NCBI GenBank assembly: GCA_019633985.1
Contig: JAHQWE010000113.1
Location: 1-46,999 of the forward strand
DNA: 46,999 nt
Direction: 5' to 3'
Source of the DNA: Acidiferrobacterales bacterium
GTDB lineage: Bacteria; Pseudomonadota; Gammaproteobacteria; Arenicellales; Poriferihabitantaceae
Under the pieces are notes generated by a model. It had not been told where the DNA came from and ran no database searches. It saw only the letters and a list, made by a program, of their open reading frames with translations. The translations under genes and the position numbers were made by a program. Shown piece after piece: positions 17,608-27,971 of this stretch (position 1 is its first letter; every line of letters begins with the position of its first letter).

Positions 17608-18696
17608 ATGAATCGGAGAGTCGGCGATCTTTTCTCAGATCTTGAGGAGATCGATCCTAGCCTGAAAATCAAGCCGCAGATGCTTGGCAGGCTGGCTAGA
17701 AGGCAAATCAGGCCACAGGCTTACAGCCAAGCAACGCTATTTTCGTCAATGGCGCTGGGCAAGCCGGTGTTATTCGACCAATATCCTTCACCGCTCAAAA
17801 AATCGGGGCCTGTCCAGCCGGTCAGACAGGTAGAGGCGGCGCTAAACCGGCTGGGGCATCGAAATCGGTTCGAGGTTCGATGTGGTCCGAGTGAAACCAG
17901 CAAATATCTAACCGGACGAGAATTGGTCGAACGGTGGAACAGCAGCCGCGCCAGAGTCAATGTCACTGACTTACATATTCGTGGCACCTCGATCGAACAG
18001 CTGGTCGACCCGCGCAATTTGAGCTGGTTCAATTTACTACCAGATTGCGGAGAGGAAGCAGCAACGCAGGAAATGATGTCTTTAGTAGTGAGTTCTCGCG
18101 GTTGCCTCTCCGATTCTCACTCCGATGCACCGGACAGCAGTAATTATTGTTTCGCGGGTGAGAAAGTCTGGTTATTTTGGGACACGTTTGAAGGTAAGAA
18201 GCTTGGACTTGAAGACTGCTCCATCGATACAGTCCTCTCTCACTGTTCATTCGACATGGCGCGCTTTCTGTCGTTGCGATCAGCACGATGGCTGACAGTG
18301 TCTGACGGACAAGCTTTGTTTCTGCCCGGCGAATACACCCACAAAGTAATTACGACTCGACGTTACATGGGCGTAGGGAGTTTTTACCTGAGTTTACCAA
18401 ATAGTTTGCGCTCTCTCTCCAGATGGAATTTACACGGTCCACTATGGCTTGAAAATCGATCTAACGCTGAGGACGATCCCGCACTGGCGGAAATTGCGCA
18501 GCAGTTAAATCACACTATTAAAAAGATGCGTTCACGCAGCAATCGTTTTCAAGAGAAATTGGGATACAACTACTTGCAACATGCTTTTGATAGCTGGCGA
18601 AAGTCGACCCGCAAACGCCAACAGAAAGTGGTGTTGTCCTCATCGAATTTCTCGAGCTATATGGAGCTTCTCCGAAAAGTTCAGGCGATATATTAG
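17608..18696 (+). CDS. JmjC/cupin-8-like Fe(II)/2OG oxygenase
   Basis: A 362-residue protein. The double-stranded beta-helix core shows the JmjC order: His171-x-Asp173 (DSHSDAPDSSNY), Lys186 in AGEKVWLFW at the 2-oxoglutarate-binding place, and distal His245 (LFLPGEYTHKVITT) followed by YMGVGSFYLSLP. JmjC-like bacterial enzymes hydroxylate proteins, tRNA or peptides; the target is unknown. A basic C-terminal tail (TIKKMRSRSNRF ... SWRKSTRKRQQK) could contact nucleic acid or an acidic partner. It starts 10 bp after the cyclase-ATPase stop, so the two are almost surely cotranscribed. The family is inferred from motif order only. Confidence 0.72.
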   Translation: MNRRVGDLFSDLEEIDPSLKIKPQMLGRLARRQIRPQAYSQATLFSSMALGKPVLFDQYPSPLKKSGPVQPVRQVEAALNRLGHRNRFEVRCGPSETSKYLTGRELVERWNSSRARVNVTDLHIRGTSIEQLVDPRNLSWFNLLPDCGEEAATQEMMSLVVSSRGCLSDSHSDAPDSSNYCFAGEKVWLFWDTFEGKKLGLEDCSIDTVLSHCSFDMARFLSLRSARWLTVSDGQALFLPGEYTHKVITTRRYMGVGSFYLSLPNSLRSLSRWNLHGPLWLENRSNAEDDPALAEIAQQLNHTIKKMRSRSNRFQEKLGYNYLQHAFDSWRKSTRKRQQKVVLSSSNFSSYMELLRKVQAIY

Positions 18697-18823
18697 TCAT
18701 ATCTGTTTGAGAAATTATTCGTATGAGCCTCCGGTGTCCAGCCTAAGAACGTACATATCTAGCCTGAACACGATTGATGCGACATATGAGCTCTTTTTCC
18801 TGAACACAGTCGACCCAAGCTAA

Positions 18824-18997
18824 GGAACCTCTGCAAAAGTCATGAACGGACAGCTTGAGCGAAAAATAACCAATATCTGCGTTGCAAAACTTCGCAATAG
18901 CCGTGCTATTACCTGCGTTTCGCGCCTTGATTTTGATCATTTTTCATCTCAATCTGTCTCGCCTCGCCGGCCGCACCCAGACTAATGCAGAGGTTCC
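18824..18997. mobile_element. MITE with IS5-type ends and CTAA target duplication
   Basis: A 174-bp element with 18-bp terminal inverted repeats matching at 16 of 18 positions: left GGAACCTCTGCAAAAGTC (18824-18841), right end on the other strand GGAACCTCTGCATTAGTC (18997-18980). It is flanked by direct repeats CTAA at 18820-18823 and 18998-19001. A 4-bp YTAR duplication is characteristic of IS5-family transposition. No transposase is encoded, so it is a non-autonomous miniature element. It sits between the JmjC-like gene and the next oxygenase gene and could affect their shared transcription. Confidence 0.82.
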
Positions 18998-19047
18998 CTA
19001 AGTCGATGGCGGCAAAGAGAGTCTGACAATCCAATAAGGTATATGAG

Positions 19048-20232
19048 ATGGTTTCTCGGCGCATACAGAAAAAAGATCAGAATAAGCCTTACTTCATTGG
19101 CCCGGGGCAGCGTCCTGTTAGAGTCCCTTCGAAATTAAAACTCGCAAAGTATTATGCGAGCACACCGCAAGTCGTGTTCGACAAACGATTGAACCAGGCT
19201 GATCTCGCTAAAATTCCCTATCAGTATCTGCCGCTTGCGGTGAGCTCGCGAAATGCGGTGAGCGAACGCGCGCTAAAAAAAATGCAAGGAGCCATTCGGC
19301 AGATGGCCAATGGAAAATGGGATTCTGTATACGTGCCAACCAAACCCGGAGATGGAAACAATTCAGGAAACGGTATGACAGGAATATTTTTGCAGCGCGC
19401 AGATTTAGAAGTAATTGTAGAGCTGGACCACTCGCAGCAACTGAAAACAAGATACCTCTGGCCTCGGATTCGTCAGTACCAATCGCGTCATCGAATCCAG
19501 CCACAAAATTTTAACTACTCCCTCGTTTACCATCATTACAGAAGCGCTTTCGAAGCCGCTTTTGATCTGATGATCTCTTCGATTTGCCTGTTGGACAAGA
19601 AACTGCAGCGTAGAATGGTTGAACGTCGGCGCCTGGGGCTATATTTCGGAATCACAGACTATTACGGCTCACCTGAAGTACTCCCCTCTCACCTGCTCCA
19701 GCAAGCCTTGCAAAACAACCCCAACCCAGATGAAGTGAGCAAGAATGAATACCTGGATATGCTCCACGGTTATTACGAAAAGCCTCTACTTCCGGGAAAC
19801 TACCATACCGATGGCATCGAAAAATTACTCGATGTGCAAGGCATATTTACGATCTTGAACCAAGACTGCGTTGGCGGAGAAACCTTGATTCGACGTCGCG
19901 GGATACCGCGTAACAAAGATCAGCGCGTCAACGGAAAAACTGTATTTGATATTGCAACCAGATTGACCACGACGGAAGGTCATGCAGGACTTTGGGTACC
20001 CAGCTGGGGAAGGACTGAAGTAGAACATACGCCTGGTCCTATTCAAGGAGGGCATCGAACGATTATTGTATTTGGACTTGACTCTATCGATCCAGACCTG
20101 GAGATAGAAGAAACAGAAATTCGCAAGTACTATGGTTCCCACTATGAAACCCGGTCATGGGATAAACGAAGCTGGTATCGTGGCGAAAATCCTATTGAGA
20201 CACCCGATCGCCGATTGTGGAGGGCAATATAG
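19048..20232 (+). CDS. Unrecognised protein with 2OG-Fe(II) oxygenase motif
   Basis: A 394-residue soluble protein I cannot place in a named family. The C-terminal half has the facial triad arrangement: His253-x-Asp255 (PGNYHTDGIEKL), a middle strand pair (GIFTILNQDCVGGETLIRRRG), distal His327 (EVEHTPGPIQGG) and Arg337 ten residues on (HRTIIVFGL). That order fits 2-oxoglutarate oxygenases. The N-terminal half is basic and rich in Arg, Lys and Tyr. Its gene follows the JmjC-like gene on the same strand, separated by 351 bp that contains the MITE. A shared pathway with the neighbouring oxygenases is inferred from clustering only. Confidence 0.62.
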   Translation: MVSRRIQKKDQNKPYFIGPGQRPVRVPSKLKLAKYYASTPQVVFDKRLNQADLAKIPYQYLPLAVSSRNAVSERALKKMQGAIRQMANGKWDSVYVPTKPGDGNNSGNGMTGIFLQRADLEVIVELDHSQQLKTRYLWPRIRQYQSRHRIQPQNFNYSLVYHHYRSAFEAAFDLMISSICLLDKKLQRRMVERRRLGLYFGITDYYGSPEVLPSHLLQQALQNNPNPDEVSKNEYLDMLHGYYEKPLLPGNYHTDGIEKLLDVQGIFTILNQDCVGGETLIRRRGIPRNKDQRVNGKTVFDIATRLTTTEGHAGLWVPSWGRTEVEHTPGPIQGGHRTIIVFGLDSIDPDLEIEETEIRKYYGSHYETRSWDKRSWYRGENPIETPDRRLWRAI

Positions 20233-20407
20233 GGAATAATCTGCAAGTCGACCCAGCCGTGAGAGAAGACAACATGCAATTTGCTTCCATCATCGCTGCG
20301 CTACGCAAAGCCAAGAGGTGCTTTTATCCGAGCAAAAACAGCGCGATGCTTGGGTAAACGTACAACTTCTTTTGGCGCCTCGAATAGGTGCTATGACAGT
20401 GCGCGTA

Positions 20408-23400
20408 TTAGCGGGCCGCCTGAATGTGATTCCCAATCAAATCGACAATCTGATCCTCCGAAAAGGGTTTCGTAATATATTCCGTCACTCCGGCCTGATC
20501 GGCTTGTTGACGATGCTTGGTCATAGTACGAGAAGTAATCATCAAAACCGGCAGTGTCGCAGTGTCTTCAGTGGTCCTAATTTGCCGTGTGAGCTCTAGT
20601 CCATCCATTCTCGGCATTTCTAAATCAGTTAAAACCAAGCTAACCTGCTCACTCTTTATAACGTCAAGAGCCTGCAACCCATCTTTCGCCATAAGCGGTG
20701 TATAACCGGCTTCTTCCACAATATCTGATAAGGCATTCCGTACACTCAGTGAATCTTCCACTATAAGCACATTACCGGTATTCATTTGCGCGGCAGCTCT
20801 CGCTGAAGAGGTAGGCAATCCCGCCGCGAGTGCAGCAGATTGTTGCCGCTCCAGTAGGCCTGCCAGATTAAGAACGGTGACAAGCTGACCTTCGCCGAGT
20901 GTTGCGACCCCGGTAACGTGACCAAACACGCCAGCAAGATACTTACCTAAGCCTTTCACCACGATTTCACTGTTTGCAAGTACCTCATCAACCACAACAG
21001 CAGTATTGCTGGTCATCGATTTCACTATCAGTATCGTTGAGTTAGATTGATCGGCATTCGCAGAACGATCGATTCCTAGCTTATCGGCCAGGTAGACGGC
21101 CGGATAGGCCGTGTCACCAAAAAAGAACGTTAACTCTCTTCCCACATACTCCAGGCTGCCCATAGACTGCGTTATGATCTGTTCGAAACTGGAGCTGGGT
21201 ATGGAGTAGACTTCATTACAAACGGAGACCAGCAGCGCGTGGGTCGTAACCAGTTTCACCGGCACCTCAATGACTACACGACATCCGCCGTGATCATTTT
21301 CCATCATTTCCAGATTACCGCCCATTTGACGAACGGCTTCGTTCACGATGTCCATGCCGAAACCACGGCCTGAAATTTCTGTCGCTTCACTGCGTGTTGT
21401 CACACCAGGCAAAAAGAGCAAACTCACTAGCTCCGCTTTGTCAGAAGGATCGATAGAATCAATTAAACCTTGTTCAATCGCTTTTTGCTTGATGCCATCG
21501 TAGTCAATGCCTTTGCCATCGTCATCACAAATCACTGAAATCTTGCTGCCGTCACTACTGAAACTCAGGCTAATTCTTCCAATTTCAGCTTTTCCGGCAG
21601 CGATTCGCTCTTCCCTGGAGTCAATACCGTGATCCACAGCATTACGAAGAATATGCAGCAGTGGGTTCATTAGCTGGTTCAGGGTTTCACTATCAACCAG
21701 GGTCTCAGATCCACTGAGCTCCAGCTCCGCTTTCTTGCCGGTAGACCTGGAAGCCTGACGCACACAGCGTTCCAGTCTTGCCGTCAGGCTATCGGCGCTA
21801 ACGAGTCGCGTATTGGTGACCAAAGACTGGAGTAGTGCATTAACCTGCTTCTGTCCATCCAGCAAAGTTCTGAGAGCGGACGAATTGGACTCTACGTCGC
21901 GAACCATTGATTGCATATCGGCAACGGTCTCAATATAGGCGTGCGATGCGGAATGCAACTCACCATATTGATCAAATTCGAGTGAGTCAAAATCAGACGC
22001 TGCCTGCTTCGACATTAAATCGGTACGTGCCTTTGCAGCCTGCGCAGTTTGGGTGTCGATCACGTTTTCCAATTCAAACTGACGTTGTCCAATCACTCGG
22101 TGTTGTTTACGAATATCGGAAGACTGCCGCATAACTTTGCCAACCTGCGTCTGCATTTGGCCAATGGAAACAGACATTTCACCCACTGCTCTAAACAGTT
22201 CGTCAATGACTGAAACCGGCACATTGAGCCGAGTTTCATCTCCGGTGGCGCCGGCTACTGCGGTATTTGACGTCCCGGCGGCAGTTGTTACTGGGGTTAA
22301 AACAGGCGCAGCGGGAACCGTGAATGGCGTAGCAGCAATATTCGCTGCCCCTGTGAGACCAGAGGTTTCATGTTTTGCTTCTAACGCGCTCGGTAAGGTG
22401 ATGTCTTGGTCTTTATATTGGGTCTCTTCAGCGCCCCCGGCTCGATCGCTTAAATTCTCGGGCTCGTCGGTTGCGACTGATTGCTCGCCATCTGAATGAT
22501 CAGTATCTGTTCGATCCAACGTCTCATCAACAGCGGTGGTGTTAGTGTCATCCGCTTCTTGAGACCGGTCCAGTACCCCCACATCTTGCTTTATTTCCGC
22601 AGCAGCGAAAACCTCTGAAGATAAAGTCGGTGGAGATGTAGTGGCGCTCTCCTTTTCGAAGTCTCCTAATCTCTCCTCGTCACATAATCTGGCCCACACC
22701 AATACCTCATCCAGCAGCCTTTGAGAGTTATCCGGAAAACTCCCACGATTGGATAAATAGTCGAGCATCGACTCCAATGTATCTGCACTCTCGGACAGCG
22801 TTTCATAAAGCGCTTCGGGTGGTTCTACCTTCGCGGTCATCAGATATTCAAGAATATCTTCAACATTATGGGATAAATTCGTAACGCCGTTAACGCCCAC
22901 CAAGGTCGCCAACCCCTTAATCGTGTGGATCGTGCGTTGACTCGATTTGAGATCAGATTGCAGATCTTTGCTGTTTGGCAGGCTATTGATGTTCTGAGTA
23001 AACTGCGCTGCCAGATCTGGCGCTTCCTGCAGGAATGATTGAAATACGTTATCGCTTACTTCCGGGTCGGTAGTGAGAGAAACCGCCTCTTCGGTCGCTG
23101 ATTCAAGTCTTTCTTCTGTGCTTTGTTGCGATTCCGAAAGATCGAATTCCGCGATCAGTGCAATATACATCTCATCTGCGATGGGTTCAGAAATTCCACC
23201 CGGCCAACCCGCAGACTGAAATAGAGACACAATATCCAAGGAGTATTGTTCTCTATCCTGCTCTCCCAAATAGCGCTCAAACAGTCGGGGCCAGGAAGAA
23301 AGCGGTTGTTTCACCTCGTCCAGTCCTGAGCCCTCAGACACAGCCGAGACTTTGATTACGCTACTCTGGATAAACTCGGAAGCAAGACCTAAGCCATTGC

Positions 23401-24664
23401 AACCCATGGTAGTGAATGCTTCAGACAAGCGAGAGACCTGTTCACTATATTCTGTGGCTGCCTCAATACGCTGTTCTTCCGTAGACTCATGGTCAACCAT
23501 CGTATCTAAATGCACTTTAAGCTCTTCTTCCAGTTCGGAAAGCTCCTCAAGCAGAATCTCCACCACGCCCTGCTCGATCGGCGAACTGAAATTGCGTGAT
23601 GGCGTATAACTGTTCGGTGCATCAACATCGGAGAGATCAGAGTGACCCAACGTCGCAGCAGTAGCGTCGGTATCATGTTCCCCCGATCGCTCCGCTGCAG
23701 AAGATTCTATTGTCGCAGGTTCTGAATCAAAGTCTGATTTTATAGATCGAGCTTCTTCGGAAGACGGCTCAGACGATGGCTCTTCAATCGCTTCTTGTAG
23801 TGGTGAAGCGGTTTCTTCAGCAGTCAGTAACCCGGAAGAATCTGCATGCGTTCGCACAATTTCACCATCAAACCCTGCAACCAACAATGTAGGTCGATCA
23901 TCGCTAGAGTGTGTGTTGACAGTGTCAGGCTCATTCTCGGCTGAACTATCCTCCAAGTTACCATCCGTATTCGCCTCTTCAGCAGCTTTCTCCTTCAACT
24001 CAGATGCAGCGTCCTCTGCTTCTATTTCGATGGATTCCTCATCCTTCTCGAGGAATTGAGTGCTTTCTAGTTCCCGCTCTTCGATAGATTCATCTTTCAG
24101 ATTCACTTCCGGAACTTGCTCTGATACGCATCCATCTGCAGATTCATTCGGCACGCTAGATTCAATCCCCATTGACTCGGGTTTCATATCTTCAACGTTT
24201 TTGATTTCCACTTGCTCACTGTGACCATCTTCCTCAGCCAGAAACCGCGCCGCCAAACTTTTCAACTCCTCTTTGTGGTTAGGGGCAAACAACCCAAACA
24301 GACTTTCAGGTGCATTGGCATTGCAGAAAAGTGTCTTAAGATCGGTCAACCAATTCGCAAGTTCGCCTGCTTGAGCGGTCGAGATTTCCTCTTCTTGATC
24401 GTGAGCGAAGTGGAAAAAATCGGTAGATAATTGCTCACAGAACCGGTCGACTAAATCGCAATTCGCAAACTCACCGGTCATCTTGAGCGTTTCAAAAGCA
24501 CCAATCGCAACTTGATGTAGTTGACCGGTATTCGATTGCGCATCTTCATCTTCAAACAGTGATCCTTCGCTTACCGGCTCTTCTTCTGATTGCAGAGCAT
24601 CGGTGAGCGACAATACCGCCATATCGATGGCGTCGACCAGCATTTCTTTTGAATCAGTGTCCAT
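20408..24664 (-). CDS. chpA: ChpA-like hybrid CheA histidine kinase with receiver domain
   Basis: A 1418-residue cytoplasmic kinase. Residues 1-500 include degenerate Hpt-like helical regions without a phospho-His, and a long acidic linker (150-340). One intact Hpt lies at about 540-640, with His580 in TIHTIKGLA. Next come the dimerisation region (810-960), the CheA ATPase (Asn1008 in HILRNAVDHGID, G boxes DDDGKG 1047-1052 and GFGMDI 1101-1106), a CheW-like domain (1135-1275) and a C-terminal receiver (1298-1418, Asp1347 in LTDLEMP). The layout is that of ChpA/PilL kinases of type IV pilus control, but P. aeruginosa ChpA is much larger, with many more phosphotransfer modules. It is last in the operon. 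It probably passes phosphate to the two response regulators. Confidence 0.9.
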   Translation of the reverse strand: MDTDSKEMLVDAIDMAVLSLTDALQSEEEPVSEGSLFEDEDAQSNTGQLHQVAIGAFETLKMTGEFANCDLVDRFCEQLSTDFFHFAHDQEEEISTAQAGELANWLTDLKTLFCNANAPESLFGLFAPNHKEELKSLAARFLAEEDGHSEQVEIKNVEDMKPESMGIESSVPNESADGCVSEQVPEVNLKDESIEERELESTQFLEKDEESIEIEAEDAASELKEKAAEEANTDGNLEDSSAENEPDTVNTHSSDDRPTLLVAGFDGEIVRTHADSSGLLTAEETASPLQEAIEEPSSEPSSEEARSIKSDFDSEPATIESSAAERSGEHDTDATAATLGHSDLSDVDAPNSYTPSRNFSSPIEQGVVEILLEELSELEEELKVHLDTMVDHESTEEQRIEAATEYSEQVSRLSEAFTTMGCNGLGLASEFIQSSVIKVSAVSEGSGLDEVKQPLSSWPRLFERYLGEQDREQYSLDIVSLFQSAGWPGGISEPIADEMYIALIAEFDLSESQQSTEERLESATEEAVSLTTDPEVSDNVFQSFLQEAPDLAAQFTQNINSLPNSKDLQSDLKSSQRTIHTIKGLATLVGVNGVTNLSHNVEDILEYLMTAKVEPPEALYETLSESADTLESMLDYLSNRGSFPDNSQRLLDEVLVWARLCDEERLGDFEKESATTSPPTLSSEVFAAAEIKQDVGVLDRSQEADDTNTTAVDETLDRTDTDHSDGEQSVATDEPENLSDRAGGAEETQYKDQDITLPSALEAKHETSGLTGAANIAATPFTVPAAPVLTPVTTAAGTSNTAVAGATGDETRLNVPVSVIDELFRAVGEMSVSIGQMQTQVGKVMRQSSDIRKQHRVIGQRQFELENVIDTQTAQAAKARTDLMSKQAASDFDSLEFDQYGELHSASHAYIETVADMQSMVRDVESNSSALRTLLDGQKQVNALLQSLVTNTRLVSADSLTARLERCVRQASRSTGKKAELELSGSETLVDSETLNQLMNPLLHILRNAVDHGIDSREERIAAGKAEIGRISLSFSSDGSKISVICDDDGKGIDYDGIKQKAIEQGLIDSIDPSDKAELVSLLFLPGVTTRSEATEISGRGFGMDIVNEAVRQMGGNLEMMENDHGGCRVVIEVPVKLVTTHALLVSVCNEVYSIPSSSFEQIITQSMGSLEYVGRELTFFFGDTAYPAVYLADKLGIDRSANADQSNSTILIVKSMTSNTAVVVDEVLANSEIVVKGLGKYLAGVFGHVTGVATLGEGQLVTVLNLAGLLERQQSAALAAGLPTSSARAAAQMNTGNVLIVEDSLSVRNALSDIVEEAGYTPLMAKDGLQALDVIKSEQVSLVLTDLEMPRMDGLELTRQIRTTEDTATLPVLMITSRTMTKHRQQADQAGVTEYITKPFSEDQIVDLIGNHIQAAR

Positions 24665-24717
24665 TCAACCCTTCTCTAGACCCGAGTTTAATTGTTGTCG
24701 ATGCGTGAGTGCTTGTA

Positions 24718-27231
24718 TCAAGCGCTGAGTTTAAATGATTGAACCATGGCTCGAAGCTTGGTTGCGTAATCTACCAGTTTGGTAGTTTCCACCGCCTGTT
24801 CTTCTACCGCCCGACCAGTTGCTTCGGTCGACTGCAGCACTTTATTTGCCTGCGACTTCAGCTGCGAGTTCGCTTTTTCCTGGGCTGTTGATTCTTCAGA
24901 AATCTTCTGAATAGCCAGGCCAAGTTCTGCTGCATCAGATTGCGCTTTATGCATTTCAACACCAGCCTGTCCCGCTAAATCAGTACCCTCGACCACTCGA
25001 GAAATCGTCACGTTCATGGTTGACATCGCTTCGGAGGTTTCTAGTTGAATACTGTCCACCAGAGACGAGATCTCCTGTGTAGATTCCCGCGAACTTTCAG
25101 CAAGACGTTGTACTTCATCTGCAACAACCGCGAACCCTTTACCTGCTTCACCCGCACTCGCAGCCTGCATACTGGCGTTTAGGGCAAGTACGTGGGTTCG
25201 TTCTGACAGTGTGTTAATGATATCTACGATACCGCTGATTTCCTGTGATCTCTCGGCCAATCGCTTGATGCGTTTTTCTGTTTCAGAAACCGTCTCACGA
25301 ATCTGCCCCATACCGTCGATATTTCTGGTTACCGTCTGTGCGGTAGCCTCAGTTGATTCTTGTACGTTGCCGGCCAAGCCATTGATTGTTTGCACTAAAC
25401 CAGCGATTCCCTGCATCGACGTCGACACCGTCTCCAACTGACGCAAGGTATTTTGAATGATAGTCTGTTCGCTTTGTGCCGCTGTCTTTACACTATTGGT
25501 ATGACTTTGCACCAGATTGGATGAGTCTTCTACTTGTTTCGAAATATTCGAGATTTGCAGGAGCACATCTGAAGTCTCTTCAACCATCAGGTTCAATGCG
25601 TCACTGACTGAGCCGGTCACGTCCTCTGCAACCGGTATCTTTACAGTAAGGTCTCTATCAGCTAATTGAGAGGTAGCCTCCATTAAGCTCACTACTGACT
25701 CGTTTAGTGCAGTATTGTCTTTTTCTGCTTGTGCCATGGTTTGTACGCGTTCGTCCAACATGGTGTCAAACGCGTTACCGAGGTCTTCCAGCTCATCTCC
25801 CGAGGTAAGCTCTGCTCTTGCGGTTAAATCACCCTCGGTAACTTTACCAATGGTGCCCACCAGGGTTTGCAGAGGTCTCGTGATCGATCTCACAAGTAAG
25901 GCAGCACCGATACCAATTAACGCCAGCGCACCCAGACCGATTAAACCCGTATTTTTAAGAATGGTATTCCTTACATTTTCCACCGAACGAAATGCTTCTT
26001 CTTCGTCAATTTCCGACATCAGCACCCATTTGAGGCCTGGAATATCGAGCGGGGTATAGGCCGATAATACGCGGATATTTCGATAATCCGGAAAGATATC
26101 AAACCCAGCATTACCGAGAAGCGCGTCCTTGGTTCCCTTTGTATTCGCCGACTGCAATCCAATACTGGTTCCCCTTGCATTGATACTGGTTAAATTAGGC
26201 TCCGCAGCGACACGTAATGCCTCAAGATAGTTCGCCTTATCCTCGATTAAAAAGCGGCTATCGTTTCGCAGCGTGTTGTCGTCTGCAACGATATAGGTTT
26301 CTCCAGAGTCCCCCAGTCCAACCTCTTTCCAATTTCCGTTGGATGTCATCAAATCGTTCAGTCGATCAACCGGCGCCTGCATAACCAGCACACCAACTTT
26401 CTGACTACCGTCGTAAATAGGTGATGAGAAGAATGCCGCCGGGTCATTATAGGAAGGAAAGTACTCGTCAAAATCAATCACTTGCACCGCGTCTGGCTCT
26501 ATATCGTTAGGGGCAGAAGCTCTGAATGCATCACCCAAACCAGAGCTTGCGAACGCACCAGAGATCAGGTTAGTCGCGTAGTCGATCTCCTTAAATACGC
26601 TATAAACCACATCCCCTTCATTGTTTACGATAAAGATATCGTAGTAACCAAACTCCAGCAGATAACTTCGTACAAATGGGTGATACCGCTCATGGAAAAC
26701 CGAATATCTCTCGTTGCCCGGCGCACGGGTTAAAAGATCTTTTTGCCCAAGAGGATTGATGTTGTCTGAGATATATAAAGACTGTAATCGTCTTGCGCGC
26801 TCGTCCAATCTGTCAAAATAGCTGGATGCGTTCGGATCTTCGCCAACGTTGGTCTCCTGAAATCGATCTGAGAAAACCCCATTGTAATAATCTTGCAGTG
26901 ATCGATAGTCATTCACTGTGGTAACAGTTTCACCGAGGTTCTGTTCTGATTCAGCACCAATATTCGCAAATTCCCGAGAAAAGTCCTTTGCCGCATTGAT
27001 AATCATGCGGTTATTCGAGTAGGTCGCCAGCTGGCCTCGTATAGTTTTGAAGTAACTCTCTACCTGCTCTTGACGAGAGTTTCTGATAGAAACCAGCGAG
27101 TTTTGACTCAACTCGGTTAGCGACTCTCGTGCCGCTTTTTCCGAAACGGATGCAATCAGATATGCCACCGCGCCTACCGAAATCAGCGATCCAAGCGCTG
27201 CCCCCAAAATGATCTTTGTACGAATATTCAT
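24718..27231 (-). CDS. Methyl-accepting chemotaxis protein (PilJ-position) with large periplasmic sensor
   Basis: An 837-residue transmembrane receptor: helix 1 at residues 6-28, a periplasmic sensor at about 30-420 with double-Cache-like segments ([35 protein letters not shown]), helix 2 at about 428-449, HAMP at 450-500 and a second HAMP-like stretch at 505-560. The cytoplasmic signalling hairpin has its tip in [30 protein letters not shown] (680-710). It sits where pilJ sits in Pil/Chp operons, between the CheW-like and CheA-like genes. The C-terminus has no CheR-docking pentapeptide. The sensor is larger than that of P. aeruginosa PilJ, so the signal may differ. Confidence 0.9.
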   Translation of the reverse strand: MNIRTKIILGAALGSLISVGAVAYLIASVSEKAARESLTELSQNSLVSIRNSRQEQVESYFKTIRGQLATYSNNRMIINAAKDFSREFANIGAESEQNLGETVTTVNDYRSLQDYYNGVFSDRFQETNVGEDPNASSYFDRLDERARRLQSLYISDNINPLGQKDLLTRAPGNERYSVFHERYHPFVRSYLLEFGYYDIFIVNNEGDVVYSVFKEIDYATNLISGAFASSGLGDAFRASAPNDIEPDAVQVIDFDEYFPSYNDPAAFFSSPIYDGSQKVGVLVMQAPVDRLNDLMTSNGNWKEVGLGDSGETYIVADDNTLRNDSRFLIEDKANYLEALRVAAEPNLTSINARGTSIGLQSANTKGTKDALLGNAGFDIFPDYRNIRVLSAYTPLDIPGLKWVLMSEIDEEEAFRSVENVRNTILKNTGLIGLGALALIGIGAALLVRSITRPLQTLVGTIGKVTEGDLTARAELTSGDELEDLGNAFDTMLDERVQTMAQAEKDNTALNESVVSLMEATSQLADRDLTVKIPVAEDVTGSVSDALNLMVEETSDVLLQISNISKQVEDSSNLVQSHTNSVKTAAQSEQTIIQNTLRQLETVSTSMQGIAGLVQTINGLAGNVQESTEATAQTVTRNIDGMGQIRETVSETEKRIKRLAERSQEISGIVDIINTLSERTHVLALNASMQAASAGEAGKGFAVVADEVQRLAESSRESTQEISSLVDSIQLETSEAMSTMNVTISRVVEGTDLAGQAGVEMHKAQSDAAELGLAIQKISEESTAQEKANSQLKSQANKVLQSTEATGRAVEEQAVETTKLVDYATKLRAMVQSFKLSA

Positions 27232-27314
27232 TCTTTAAATTCCAATTAAGCTGTTTCCATACGGAAACAAAATTTCTAATTCACTTTGATTTCGACCTGG
27301 TCGTTGACCAGAAG

Positions 27315-27863
27315 TCAGATGTTTTCCGAATTGATATCGCTGGCTTTCGCCAACTCTGCAACTGCACTAAAAAAGCCGTCGATATCCCACATCAACCACA
27401 GGCCATCCTGGTTTTTATAGCTTTCCTTCACAAAGGGTTTGATCGAAGCTGGAAGTGGTGGCGTATTCGACAATCTGTCCTTTCTGGACAAACTCACACG
27501 CTGGGGCAGGCTGTCTAACTCAATCCCAACCATGAAGTCACCTTCACCGATGAGCGCGACCGCTCTACCACTGCGCTTCTGGCTCATATGTTCAAGAAAG
27601 GGGTCGATGGTGAATACCGGTGCTGCAATACCCCTTAGTGTGGTTACGCCTCGAATCCAGCCAGGTGAGCCTGGAAGCTCACAAATCACTGGCGTCAACG
27701 CCACTTCCGATCGAACATCAGAAGGAATCAGCAGCCCGATCGCTCCTAATTTTATGGCGTGGTAAACCTCGCTGGCATCCTGGTCAGTCAAATTGACCGC
27801 CATTTCCTCGCCAGGTAAAGGCTGTGTATCTTCCCCAGATACTGACGATAGTTCGTCACTCAT
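27315..27863 (-). CDS. pilI: CheW-like scaffold protein (PilI-like)
   Basis: A 182-residue adaptor that couples the receptor to the CheA-like kinase. CheW features include LIPSDVRSEVALTPVICELPGSPGWIRGVTTLRG and the C-terminal segment LPASIKPFVKES. The start ATG at 27863 follows AAGGGGA at good spacing; an earlier in-frame codon at 27881 would add six residues. It lies between the PilH-like regulator and the receptor gene, the same order as pilG-pilH-pilI-pilJ. Confidence 0.87.
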   Translation of the reverse strand: MSDELSSVSGEDTQPLPGEEMAVNLTDQDASEVYHAIKLGAIGLLIPSDVRSEVALTPVICELPGSPGWIRGVTTLRGIAAPVFTIDPFLEHMSQKRSGRAVALIGEGDFMVGIELDSLPQRVSLSRKDRLSNTPPLPASIKPFVKESYKNQDGLWLMWDIDGFFSAVAELAKASDINSENI

Positions 27864-27971
27864 GTGTTCCCCTTCTATCAATGTAGATTACCCCGTTTTA
27901 CCTCTGTCGGTGCGAACGCTCTCTTGTTATTTAGTTATAAAGAGAAACCGTTCAGACACCCTCTACAGAGT

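Noticed and set aside
22137..22499. Plus-strand frame of 120 codons inside the ChpA-like gene
   Set aside because: It is antisense to the Ala/Thr/Val-rich linker of the kinase and reflects that repetitive composition.
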